Assembly (NCBI GenBank): GCA_001586195.1
Contig: CP014609.1
Coordinates: 1 to 64,000 of the forward strand
Length of the DNA stretch: 64,000 nucleotides
From: Solibacillus silvestris
GTDB lineage: Bacteria > Bacillota > Bacilli > Bacillales_A > Planococcaceae
Direction of reading: 5' to 3'
Positions 36,015-43,735 of this stretch are shown piece after piece; position 1 is the first letter of the stretch, and every line of letters starts with the position of its first letter. A program made the translations under genes and the position numbers. The notes beneath the pieces were generated by a model that searched no databases, was not told the origin of the DNA, and saw only the letters and a list, made by a program, of their open reading frames with translations.

Positions 36015-36063
36015 TGTTATTGCTCCTTATTACGTTGTGAAAAATCGTTAATCCGCACTATCT

Positions 36064-36094
36064 AACATAAACCCTACAGTAGCTATAGAGTCAA
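36064..36094 (-). promoter_or_regulatory. MerR-type promoter with 19-base spacer
   Basis: On the minus strand TTGACT (complement of 36089-36094) and TATGTT (complement of 36064-36069) are 19 bases apart. The spacer holds the dyad CCCTACAG (36072-36079) and CTATAGAG (36083-36090), with a three-base centre. Such over-long spacers are the mark of promoters activated by MerR-family proteins through DNA distortion. Confidence 0.8.
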
Positions 36095-36125
36095 TAGAAC
36101 TGTTTAAAGTATTTGTAAAAATTAG

Positions 36126-36959
36126 TTAGAGCAGCTTAACTTTTAATTCCACGATGAACTGGTCTTCTCCATTTGGAGAATAGTTTAGAGGCATAAAGAT
36201 TTCATAGACAACCGGCAAAACTTGTAATTGATGTTCTTCTATATAATGATAAAGCTTTTGGTATTGTGTTAAATACGTGTCCGGTTCAAAAATGAACGCA
36301 ATGCATACATAGCGTCCAGCAGGTATTGTTTTCACATCCATATCGGTTGTTAAATGCGTAATATACCGGTCTGTAATGAGCGGTGTAAAAACATGACTGT
36401 AATGCAGTTCATCCAGGCTGTCGTATTGCTGGTATGGAAAAATACACCCATACCGATTGCTCAGCAAGCTGTTTTCGACTTCCAGTGTTTTAATTAAGGA
36501 GCTGTAGTACGTGTTTGGAATATAGTACGGTGTCAGTTCATTTGTTTTAATTGATAAAATACGGACCGATTCTTCATTTTTGAAATAGACAGTATCCATT
36601 ACATCGATTGCCAGCTGTTCTTCCATTTGCCTTTTTGTTTTATATAAAGACTGCTGAATTTCGTACATGCGATTCATTTGCTGTTCAATGACACTTTCCT
36701 GCTGCTTCAAAAAGGAGAGAAGTTCAGCAGGGGTAAACTGCTGCGCTGCTTTAATTTCCTCCAATGAGACACCGATATACTTCAATGATTTAATAATATC
36801 CAAATGATAAAATTGTGAGTCTTTGTAGTAGCGGTAATTTGTTTTAGGATCGACATAGGAAGGTTTGAATAAGCCGATCTGATCGTAGTAGCGTAACGTT
36901 TGGATAGAGATATTCGTCAGTTTGGAAACCTCGCCAATTGAATAATGTTTTTCTTCCAT
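36126..36959 (-). CDS. MerR-family regulator with effector-binding domain (BmrR-like)
   Basis: 277 residues. The N-terminal winged helix is YSIGEVSKLTNISIQTLRYY with the second helix after DPKTNYRYY. A long dimerisation helix follows (about 80-115), then a GyrI-like effector-binding domain of about 150 residues that in BmrR captures lipophilic drugs. GGAGGACATCC precedes the ATG at 36959; the upstream 29 codons are not supported. It probably activates the adjacent exporter gene through the 19-base-spacer promoter. Confidence 0.88.
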   Translation of the reverse strand: MEEKHYSIGEVSKLTNISIQTLRYYDQIGLFKPSYVDPKTNYRYYKDSQFYHLDIIKSLKYIGVSLEEIKAAQQFTPAELLSFLKQQESVIEQQMNRMYEIQQSLYKTKRQMEEQLAIDVMDTVYFKNEESVRILSIKTNELTPYYIPNTYYSSLIKTLEVENSLLSNRYGCIFPYQQYDSLDELHYSHVFTPLITDRYITHLTTDMDVKTIPAGRYVCIAFIFEPDTYLTQYQKLYHYIEEHQLQVLPVVYEIFMPLNYSPNGEDQFIVELKVKLL

Positions 36960-36978
36960 AGGATGTCCTCCGAAGTAC

Positions 36979-37001
36979 AATGTTATCGGTATCGTAACAT
37001 T
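36979..37001. promoter_or_regulatory. Palindrome just upstream of the merR-like gene
   Basis: AATGTTA (36979-36985) and TAACATT (36995-37001) form a perfect inverted repeat around TCGGTATCG. It lies about 20 bases before the merR-like start, where an operator would block transcription. Its relation to the dyad in the exporter promoter is not close, so a different regulator is possible. Confidence 0.4.
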
Positions 37002-37078
37002 AATGGGGGATAGGGGTAAATTATTTTGGAAAACCGAAAAAATCACATCTCCATAATTTCATGAGATGTGATTGAGGT

Positions 37079-38263
37079 TCAATATTTTATATCCGCAGCT
37101 AAATGAACAGGGCTTTTCCTGCTGTAGAAATACCCGACGAGTAACAGTGCAAGCGCGAGTGTAACGGTACCTCCTGCAAACAGCAGGGGGGCTTTAAACG
37201 TGCGGAAGTGAGTTTCCAGACGGGACGCAATAACCGGTCCGATAATTTGTCCAATCGCATAAAACGTAGTCAGTATTGATACGATATAGTTGCTTTGCTT
37301 TGGAAACAGCTGCCTAGCATAAGCGGTCGACATCGTTACGAGTCCCACAAACGTAAAACCAAATGACATCGCCGACAATAGTACGCTCCATGCCGATTGC
37401 GATAGAACCGGAAGCAAAATGCCGATAATTTGCATTGAATAGGCAAGACTCATCATGGAAACTGTTGAAAAACGGGACATGCATTTCATCCAAATCGGTG
37501 CAGATGGAATGGCTGCTAAACCGGCTAGTACCCAACTATATCCGGCATAGGCTCGTAATGATTCGATATTATAAATGATGTCTACTAAAAAAGTGCCTGT
37601 AATAATATAGCCGAGTCCTTCCAATCCATATGCAATGATCAACCATGGCATAAACCCGCGCCAAATGTTGTTGTCCGCTGTCTTTGGTTCCTTTATGTGA
37701 TTCTTGACATTTAAATGCCGCCATAAAAATATCGTCGTCGCCAAAAATAAGACGGATAATGCGCCAAGTCCAAGCCAGGATCCTTGCCAGTTAAAGCTCG
37801 CTTCAAAGAATGGCACGAAAAGTCCTGATAATGCGATTCCAAATCCAACCCCGCTAAACAAGTAGCCGCTCCAGCGTGTTAATAAATTTGCCGCTAAATA
37901 ATCCATTACAATACTTGATGTAAGTACAAATATAAAACCGCTCGTTAATCCGGCGATAAAGCGCAAAAGTATCCATATTAAATAGGACTCGATCAATCCC
38001 ATCAAAAGTATTGAAAAGACATTAATGAATACATTCAATAATAGAAAATTCTTTTTCGACCTATTAACAAACCCTGCCCCTAAAGCTCCGATGAAGTATC
38101 CGATATAATTGCTGGAAGCGAGCCAACCGCCTTGTGTAAAAGATAAATTTTCATCAACACGCATGAACGGTAAAATCGGCGTGAAGGCAAAGCGGCTAAT
38201 CCCCATTGCAACCGCTAAAAATAAAATACCTCCTAAAATGATACTGAAATGTTGACGGTTCAT
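37079..38263 (-). CDS. YbfB/YjiJ-family MFS transporter
   Basis: 394 residues with twelve helices. The opening AVAMGISRFAFTPILPFM is typical of the YbfB/YjiJ branch of the major facilitator family, whose substrates are unknown. Basic residues follow helix 2 (GFVNRSKKNF). The ATG at 38263 lies eight bases after GGGGGG; an ATG two codons earlier is too close to that site. It precedes the merR-like gene on the same strand and could be part of a drug-response group. Confidence 0.82.
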   Translation of the reverse strand: MNRQHFSIILGGILFLAVAMGISRFAFTPILPFMRVDENLSFTQGGWLASSNYIGYFIGALGAGFVNRSKKNFLLLNVFINVFSILLMGLIESYLIWILLRFIAGLTSGFIFVLTSSIVMDYLAANLLTRWSGYLFSGVGFGIALSGLFVPFFEASFNWQGSWLGLGALSVLFLATTIFLWRHLNVKNHIKEPKTADNNIWRGFMPWLIIAYGLEGLGYIITGTFLVDIIYNIESLRAYAGYSWVLAGLAAIPSAPIWMKCMSRFSTVSMMSLAYSMQIIGILLPVLSQSAWSVLLSAMSFGFTFVGLVTMSTAYARQLFPKQSNYIVSILTTFYAIGQIIGPVIASRLETHFRTFKAPLLFAGGTVTLALALLLVGYFYSRKSPVHLAADIKY

Positions 38264-38289
38264 GAACATCCCCCCTGGAAAAACATCCC

Positions 38290-38304
38290 TTACAGTAATT
38301 GTAA
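38290..38304. promoter_or_regulatory. Small palindrome upstream of the YbfB-like gene
   Basis: TTACA-GTAAT-TGTAA is a perfect inverted repeat. The surrounding CCCTTACAGTA resembles CCCTACAGTA in the MerR-type operator at 36072, so the same regulator might bind here. The evidence is weak. Confidence 0.3.
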
Positions 38305-38362
38305 CATTCTTAAATTCAAGAGTAATAGAGAAAATACCCGCAGAAATAAGAGAAAAAAGAAA

Positions 38363-38400
38363 AGAGATGAACCGAAAGTTGATACTTCCGTTTCATCTCT
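38363..38400 (-). terminator. Terminator after the OFA-family MFS gene
   Basis: AGAGATGAAC at 38363 pairs with the GTTTCATCTCT that ends at 38400, allowing one mismatch. On the minus strand a TTTTCTTTTTT run follows. Confidence 0.75.
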
Positions 38401-38410
38401 ATAGAACCCC

Positions 38411-39685
38411 TTATGAATGAACAGGTTCTCCCTGTTTCCCTTTGTGTTTTGTACTTGCTTCTTCTTTTGCGCGTTGTTTTTTCATTTTGTTGACATTCGA
38501 GCGCATTAATAAAGAAATTCCTAATGAAATTGCAATTAAGAAACTGAATAAGTAAAACAATGGTACATAGCTATTTGCAGCTTCATAAACAGTTGATGCG
38601 ATTAGTGGACCGAAAATCCCACCAAGTGACCAAGTTGTTAATAAATATCCGTGGATAACACCAAGTTGTTTCGTACCGAATAAATCACTTGCAAATGCTG
38701 GTAAATTCGAGAAACCACCGCCATAACAACTAACTACTAAGAATATGAACAATTGTAATAGAATGGCGTTAGTAGTGAATGGTAGTGTAATAAAGGCAAT
38801 TAATTGAATCGTGAAGAAAATAACGAATACGTTAGAACGTCCGATATAATCTGATCCAGCTGCCCAAAGTAAGCGGCCACCACCATTAAATAAGCCCATT
38901 AATCCAACCATTGCTGCAGCTGCAGCTACAGATAAACCTGCAATTTCCTGCGCCATTGGAGAAGCAACAGAAATCAACATTAAACCAGATGTAACATTAA
39001 TTAAATGCATTGCCCAAAGCATCCAGAACTGCTTTGTACGAACAGCTTCACGAGCAGACATTTGTGCAATTTCAGTTGTTTTTGCTTTTCCTGATGCAAC
39101 GGCTTCTTCTACTTCGCCCGGTTTAGGCGGAGCAATATAAAGTGCACCAATCATCATTAATACAAAATAGCTAATTCCTAAAATAAAGTAAGTGTTTGAA
39201 ATACCGAAAGACTCCATTAAGTTTACAGCTACCGGCGCGGTAATTAATGCACCAGACCCGAATCCTAATACTGCCATACCTGTCGCCAGACCGCGACGAT
39301 TCGGGAACCATTTAACAAGTGTAGATACTGGAGCGATATAACCAATACCCATCCCTAGACCACTTAACAGTCCGTAAGTCAACCAATATAAAACAACCGA
39401 ATCCATAGCGATTGCAATCCCTGCGCCACCTTGACCTAAACCGAATAGTACCGCTGCAACCATCGCTGCTCTTTTCGGACCTAATTTTTCTACTGTACTA
39501 CCAAATAGTGCGGCAGCAAAACCTGCTAACCCCATCATAATTGTAAACGCGATTGTAATTTGCGATGCATCCCACCCAAGCTCTTCAGCAATTGGATTTT
39601 TATACACGCTATATGCATAAGCTCCACCGATTGAAAGGTGAATAGCGATTGCTGATGCAGCAATTAACCAACGATTCTTTTTCAA
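38411..39685 (-). CDS. OFA-family (oxalate/formate antiporter type) MFS transporter
   Basis: 424 residues with twelve helices. Features are GGAYAYSVYKNPIAEELGWD near the start, typical of the OFA family, and GMGIGYIAPVSTLVKWFPNRRGLATG near 111-136, the conserved loop of OxlT-like proteins (given as a region). Members exchange small carboxylates such as oxalate/formate, or pyruvate-like acids; the substrate here is unknown. The start is a TTG with GAGGGGGAA ahead. A tandem repeat that could be an operator lies about 90 bases upstream. Confidence 0.85.
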   Translation of the reverse strand: MKKNRWLIAASAIAIHLSIGGAYAYSVYKNPIAEELGWDASQITIAFTIMMGLAGFAAALFGSTVEKLGPKRAAMVAAVLFGLGQGGAGIAIAMDSVVLYWLTYGLLSGLGMGIGYIAPVSTLVKWFPNRRGLATGMAVLGFGSGALITAPVAVNLMESFGISNTYFILGISYFVLMMIGALYIAPPKPGEVEEAVASGKAKTTEIAQMSAREAVRTKQFWMLWAMHLINVTSGLMLISVASPMAQEIAGLSVAAAAAMVGLMGLFNGGGRLLWAAGSDYIGRSNVFVIFFTIQLIAFITLPFTTNAILLQLFIFLVVSCYGGGFSNLPAFASDLFGTKQLGVIHGYLLTTWSLGGIFGPLIASTVYEAANSYVPLFYLFSFLIAISLGISLLMRSNVNKMKKQRAKEEASTKHKGKQGEPVHS

Positions 39686-39773
39686 AAAATTTCCCCCTCA
39701 CACGAAAATAAATATCGGTTATACGACATTTCTCTACTTGAAGTAGTTATGTCTAAAGTATGAACGTCCATGT

Positions 39774-39794
39774 ACATTAACTTAACATTAACTT
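39774..39794. promoter_or_regulatory. 11-bp-period direct repeat upstream of the OFA transporter
   Basis: ACATTAACTT occurs at 39774-39783 and 39785-39794, one helical turn apart. The TTAACT half-sites at this spacing resemble the layout of PhoP boxes in Bacillus, but only two copies are present and the match is loose. Confidence 0.35.
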
Positions 39795-40493
39795 ATTATG
39801 TTGTGCAAGTAGAATTTCACAAAATATATTATCTCGAAAAAACATATATTTCTCTTTTGGGTAATAAAATTGTACTTAAGGCAATTATTTTTTGATGGTA
39901 AAAATGCGCTTTAACGTTGATAAATCAAGGTTTTGCCGGTGGTGAAGTATTAGTTTAATATAGCAATATGTTAAGGGTAGGATAATATTGTGAACTGTAA
40001 TAAATTCTATTTAAATAACTAAAAATACTTAGTTGTGCAAATAATTTCTCTTAAATGTTTGAAATGGATTAATGGAAAATACTTTTGAACTCATAATATA
40101 ACAGTTACTAATACACATAAAAGAACTCATAAATAGCTTTATGCACTGATAAATCAACGTTTTTGCTAAAGTTTTTAATCTAAATAGCCCTGTTTTTATA
40201 CTTTCCTTATAGAAAAGCGAAACTGTTTATAACAGTTAGTTGAATAGGAAATTTTTGAAGTTTCGCTGAAGAATTTTGATTGAAAAAGAAAAATATCTAG
40301 GAGGAGGTAGAGGGATTTTGTTTCAATAACCTTGAAAAAGCCTATTAAAACAGCCTTTAAATCACACAAAATATGGAACGAATTAAATATGTATAAAAGT
40401 ATTTGTCCTAAATTAAAATGCAGAAAAACTATTTGACGTGTTGCAATCAGTTCTCTAAAGTCAAATTAGTGATAAGAAAAGAGGCGAGTTTTT
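39795..40493. other. Long AT-rich gap without a clear gene
   Basis: No open frame with a usable start was found. GATAAATCAAGGTTTTGC (39919-39936) recurs as GATAAATCAACGTTTTTGC (40148-40166), and a looser copy lies at 43197. A perfect ribosome binding site (AGGAGGAGG, about 40300) has no frame longer than a few codons after it and may be a gene remnant. The promoter of the flavin reductase gene should lie near the right end. Confidence 0.5.
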
Positions 40494-41105
40494 ATGAAGA
40501 AAATTGATCCAAAACAAATATCAGAACGTGAAAATTATAAATTTCTGATAGGTTCCATCATTCCAAGACCAATTGCCTTTGTTACATCGATATCTGAAGA
40601 TGGGGTTGTAAACGCGGCGCCATTTAGTTTTTTCAATATCGTTTCTTCAAATCCTCCGATGATTTCGGTAAGTATCCAACGGAAAAAAGGGGAGCCAAAA
40701 GATACAGCAAGAAATATTCGTGCAAAAGAGCAATTTGTTGTCCATATTGTTGATACTGAAAATGTAGAACAAGTAAATAAAACAGCTGCAAACTTGCCAC
40801 CGGATGAAAGTGAGATAGCAGTTGCAGGTCTGTCATTAGTAAAGAGTGAAAAAATCGATGTTCCGGGTGTAAAGGAAGCGAAAGTCCGACTGGAATGTGT
40901 CCTTGAAAAAGCGCTGGAACTTGGCGGCGATGATGAAAATGCAGGTTGTGACCTGATCGTCGGAAAAGTCGTTTACTATCATATAGAAGAAAGTCTGTAC
41001 GAGGATGGTCGAATTGATCCAAAAGGACTTGGTGCAATTAGCCGTCTTGCGGGAAATGACTATGCAAAAATCGGTGAGCAATTTACAATCGAGCGCCCGC
41101 TTTAA
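40494..41105 (+). CDS. Flavin reductase-like FMN-binding protein
   Basis: 203-residue split-barrel flavoprotein of the flavin reductase/FlaRed family. Motifs are IPRPIAFVTSISEDGVVNAAPFSFF near 22-46 (in parts) and MISVSIQRKKGEPKDTARNI near 56-75, where FMN contacts are expected. It may reduce flavin or act as an FMN enzyme. AAAGAGGCGAG precedes the ATG. It is the first gene of a three-gene unit with an enolase-superfamily enzyme and an acetyltransferase. Its chemical link to them is unclear. Confidence 0.82.
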   Translation: MKKIDPKQISERENYKFLIGSIIPRPIAFVTSISEDGVVNAAPFSFFNIVSSNPPMISVSIQRKKGEPKDTARNIRAKEQFVVHIVDTENVEQVNKTAANLPPDESEIAVAGLSLVKSEKIDVPGVKEAKVRLECVLEKALELGGDDENAGCDLIVGKVVYYHIEESLYEDGRIDPKGLGAISRLAGNDYAKIGEQFTIERPL

Positions 41106-41124
41106 ATAAAGGAGAAGAAGCAAA

Positions 41125-42237
41125 ATGATGCAAATCAAAACAATTGAATTATTTAATATCGAATTACCATTAATTGAACCATTTATCGTGAGCTACGGGA
41201 CATATCCGAACATGCCGTCTATTATTGTAAAGATGACATCACAATGCGGTTTAGTCGGATGGGGCGAAGCAGTGCCGGACGAACATGTGACGGGTGAAAC
41301 ACTGGAAGGTACTTACGCTGTATTGAAACATACATTAGCACCGGCAATGATTGGGGAAAACCCGATGAACTTTGAAAAAATCCATGCCAAAATGGACGCG
41401 CTCATCTACAGTGCACCGGCTGCGAAAGCGGCAATTGATATCGCTTGCTTTGATTTGGCGGGAAAAAAACTTGGTGTACCTGCCTATCAATTGACTGGCG
41501 GGCGTTATTATGAAAAATTCCCGATTACACATGTATTAAGCATCGGAACACCTGAAAAGATGGCAAATGAAGCGGCAGAACGTGTAGAAATGGGATACAA
41601 CTCATTCAAAATGAAAGTCGGACGCGATGTAGCGAGTGATGTTGCCCGCATAAAAGCAGTGCGTGAACGTGTTGGAAAGGAAATTGCGATTCGTGTTGAT
41701 GTCAACCAAGGCTGGGTAAACAGTTCAACAACGATGCAAGCAGTTCGTGAACTGGAACAATTGAATATCGACTGGCTGGAACAACCGGTACGTGCGGATG
41801 ATATTGATGGCATGGTTGAAATTAAATCTAAAACATCAATTCCTGTCATGATTGATGAAGGTTTACGCGGTGTGCGTGAAATGCGCGAAATTATTGCAAA
41901 GCGCGCAGCGGACAAGGTAAATATTAAATTGATGAAATGCGGTGGAATGTATCCTGCAATGAAGCTAGCACATATGGCGGAAATGGCAGGGATTGAATGC
42001 CAAATCGGTTCAATGGTCGAGTCTTCGGTCGGTTCGGCGGCAGGTTTCCATGTTGCCTTTTCAAATAAAGTATTTACGAGTGTGGAATTAACTGGACCGT
42101 TAAAATTCTCAAAAGATATCGGAAACCTTCAATATAATGTCCCGTATATTCAGTTGAATGAACGTGCAGGTTTAGGTGTCGATGTTGACGAAGCGGTTTT
42201 AGCGGAATTAACACGTGACCATTGTGTGGTGCAGTAA
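41125..42237 (+). CDS. Enolase-superfamily racemase/epimerase (dipeptide epimerase or N-acylamino acid racemase type)
   Basis: 370-residue MR/MLE-family enzyme that abstracts an alpha proton next to a carboxylate using Mg2+. It has the KxK pair in FKMKVG near 166, metal ligands in VDVNQGW (Asp near 192), WLEQP (Glu near 217) and MIDEG (Asp near 242), and the second base Lys in NIKLMKCGG near 266. This is the muconate-lactonising subgroup. Substrate could be an L-Ala-D/L-Glu-type dipeptide or an N-succinyl amino acid. The adjacent GNAT gene favours the latter. AAAGGAGAAG precedes the ATG. Confidence 0.85.
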   Translation: MMQIKTIELFNIELPLIEPFIVSYGTYPNMPSIIVKMTSQCGLVGWGEAVPDEHVTGETLEGTYAVLKHTLAPAMIGENPMNFEKIHAKMDALIYSAPAAKAAIDIACFDLAGKKLGVPAYQLTGGRYYEKFPITHVLSIGTPEKMANEAAERVEMGYNSFKMKVGRDVASDVARIKAVRERVGKEIAIRVDVNQGWVNSSTTMQAVRELEQLNIDWLEQPVRADDIDGMVEIKSKTSIPVMIDEGLRGVREMREIIAKRAADKVNIKLMKCGGMYPAMKLAHMAEMAGIECQIGSMVESSVGSAAGFHVAFSNKVFTSVELTGPLKFSKDIGNLQYNVPYIQLNERAGLGVDVDEAVLAELTRDHCVVQ

Positions 42238-42915
42238 ATGATTGCGACAGGATTTTTAGGGAATGAACGATATGTCGTGCAGGTATTGAACGAAACACAT
42301 ATTCCGGAGTTAACCGTTTTGCAGCAGGAAGTGGTCGATGCACTGCCGAACAAAGCAATATTGCAGCCTCTCGATAATGAAGAGTTGAGGTTTATTTTAA
42401 GTGGGAACGGACTTATGATCGGGGTGTTCGTTGAAGGGAAATTAATCGCTTTTCGAGCACTGCTGGAGCCAATGATTGATGAAGAACATTTAGGCTATGA
42501 TATTGGTTTGAAAACTGAGAAGGAACTTCGAAAAGTGCTTTATCAGGAAATCTCCAATGTTCATCCGGATTATCGGGGTCATGGCCTGCAGCGTACAATG
42601 GCTGAAATCATTATGCAGCAAGTGGATGAATCGAAGTTTCATACCGTTTGTGCAACGGTTATGCCGGGCAATATTGCGAGCTTAAAGGATAAGTTTTCGC
42701 AACATATGCATATTGCAGCATTGAAACTGAAGTATGGCGGGAAATTGCGCTATGTATTTATGAAGTCACTTCCTTATAAAGAGCATAAGTGGGCTGAAGA
42801 GCAATTTGTCCCAATGGATAATACGGTAGCACAGCAGCAACTTCTGAAATCAGGCTTTATCGGTATATCGATGAGAGCGGATGGGCCGGACTGGCTTATT
42901 CAATATGTAAAATAA
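42238..42915 (+). CDS. GNAT-family N-acyltransferase
   Basis: 225 residues. The acyl-CoA-binding motif is NVHPDYRGHGLQRTM near 104-118, followed by VCATVMPGNIASLKDKF. It starts immediately after the stop of the epimerase gene, with no separate strong ribosome binding site, so translation is coupled. In some Bacillales an N-succinylamino acid racemase is encoded beside a GNAT succinyltransferase and a deacylase for D-to-L amino acid conversion. The deacylase is not seen here. Confidence 0.82.
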   Translation: MIATGFLGNERYVVQVLNETHIPELTVLQQEVVDALPNKAILQPLDNEELRFILSGNGLMIGVFVEGKLIAFRALLEPMIDEEHLGYDIGLKTEKELRKVLYQEISNVHPDYRGHGLQRTMAEIIMQQVDESKFHTVCATVMPGNIASLKDKFSQHMHIAALKLKYGGKLRYVFMKSLPYKEHKWAEEQFVPMDNTVAQQQLLKSGFIGISMRADGPDWLIQYVK

Positions 42916-42956
42916 TAAAGGATGTGGCGATAATCAGTTATTCGCCACATCCTTTA
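42916..42956 (+). terminator. Terminator after the GNAT gene
   Basis: TAAAGGATGTGGCGA (42916-42930) is perfectly complementary to TCGCCACATCCTTTA (42942-42956). It may serve both directions, as the small minus-strand gene converges on it. Confidence 0.85.
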
Positions 42957-42992
42957 TCGATTTAATCCCGTCCATGTCGTTTGAATACTCCT

Positions 42993-43100
42993 TTAAATAT
43001 CATTATCGTCAAAGCAGTCTAGATCATAGCAATCACTGTTATCTTCGTATAGGTAAGATACGTCATTTTCGTCGGATGCAATGTAAGTATAGTTTGGCAT
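42993..43100 (-). CDS. Small acidic protein, 35 residues
   Basis: The sequence begins MPNYTYIASDENDVSYL and ends DCFDDNDI, with two cysteines and many Asp/Glu residues. AAAAGGAGC lies eight bases before the ATG, an unusually good site for so short a frame in a non-coding gap. No family is recognised. Translation is likely, function unknown. Confidence 0.55.
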   Translation of the reverse strand: MPNYTYIASDENDVSYLYEDNSDCYDLDCFDDNDI

Positions 43101-43384
43101 GTGTATCAGCTCCTTTTCATAATTATAAAATATTCAGAAAATTAAGTAAAGTACTTTTTTAAGGCGCATGAACTTAGAAAAATAGCGGTAAATACCGATA
43201 AATCTATATTTGCAGGCATTGGTTTCGCTTTCATTTCTCTAAAATCACTATTTATTAACATGGTTTTCATACAGATTTTCATACATAAATAGCTGAGTGG
43301 TTTACTCGTAAATCTCATAGCGGTAATACTTTTTGAAACTTTCTTTACTGACGAGTAGTACATAATAAAAGAGAGGAAGTGATT

Positions 43385-43570
43385 TTGGTGGAGAAAAAAC
43401 CGTTCAATGATGCCGATGAGCATTTTCAAAAGCATGTGGGTACCCCTAGTTCTAATAATATGAAGCAAATGCCTAAACCTATTCGAATAATTGGTTATTT
43501 TTTCTTCGGCTTTATGGCAATCGCAGCTACTTTAATAATTGTATTAATTCTTTTGGACAAAATTCACTAG
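43385..43570 (+). CDS. Small single-pass membrane protein
   Basis: About 60 residues. A polar N-terminal part (EKKPFNDADEHFQKHVGTP) is followed by one transmembrane helix near the C-terminus (IGYFFFGFMAIAATLIIVLILL) ending in DKIH (quoted in parts). AGAGGAAG lies upstream; either the TTG at 43385 or the GTG at 43388 could be the start. No family is recognised. It stands alone upstream of the large BTAD regulator gene. Confidence 0.6.
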   Translation: MVEKKPFNDADEHFQKHVGTPSSNNMKQMPKPIRIIGYFFFGFMAIAATLIIVLILLDKIH

Positions 43571-43735
43571 TTTGGCATAGAGGATTTTTTCTTTTCTTAA
43601 ATAGTTATAATATTCAACATGAATTATTAATATACTATATATTAGTCGTGTTTTATATAAATCCTGTATTTTAAAGAATAATTTTCTGCTTTATGTTAAT
43701 ATATTTGTAAATTAATTCTAAATGAGGTGGAAAGC

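Noticed and set aside
39774-39794. Firm PhoP box
   Set aside because: Only two half-sites with a loose match to TTAACA are present and no phosphate gene is adjacent. Kept only as a low-confidence repeat.
40299-40330. Start of a small gene after the strong AGGAGGAGG sequence
   Set aside because: Every frame after it stops within a few codons.
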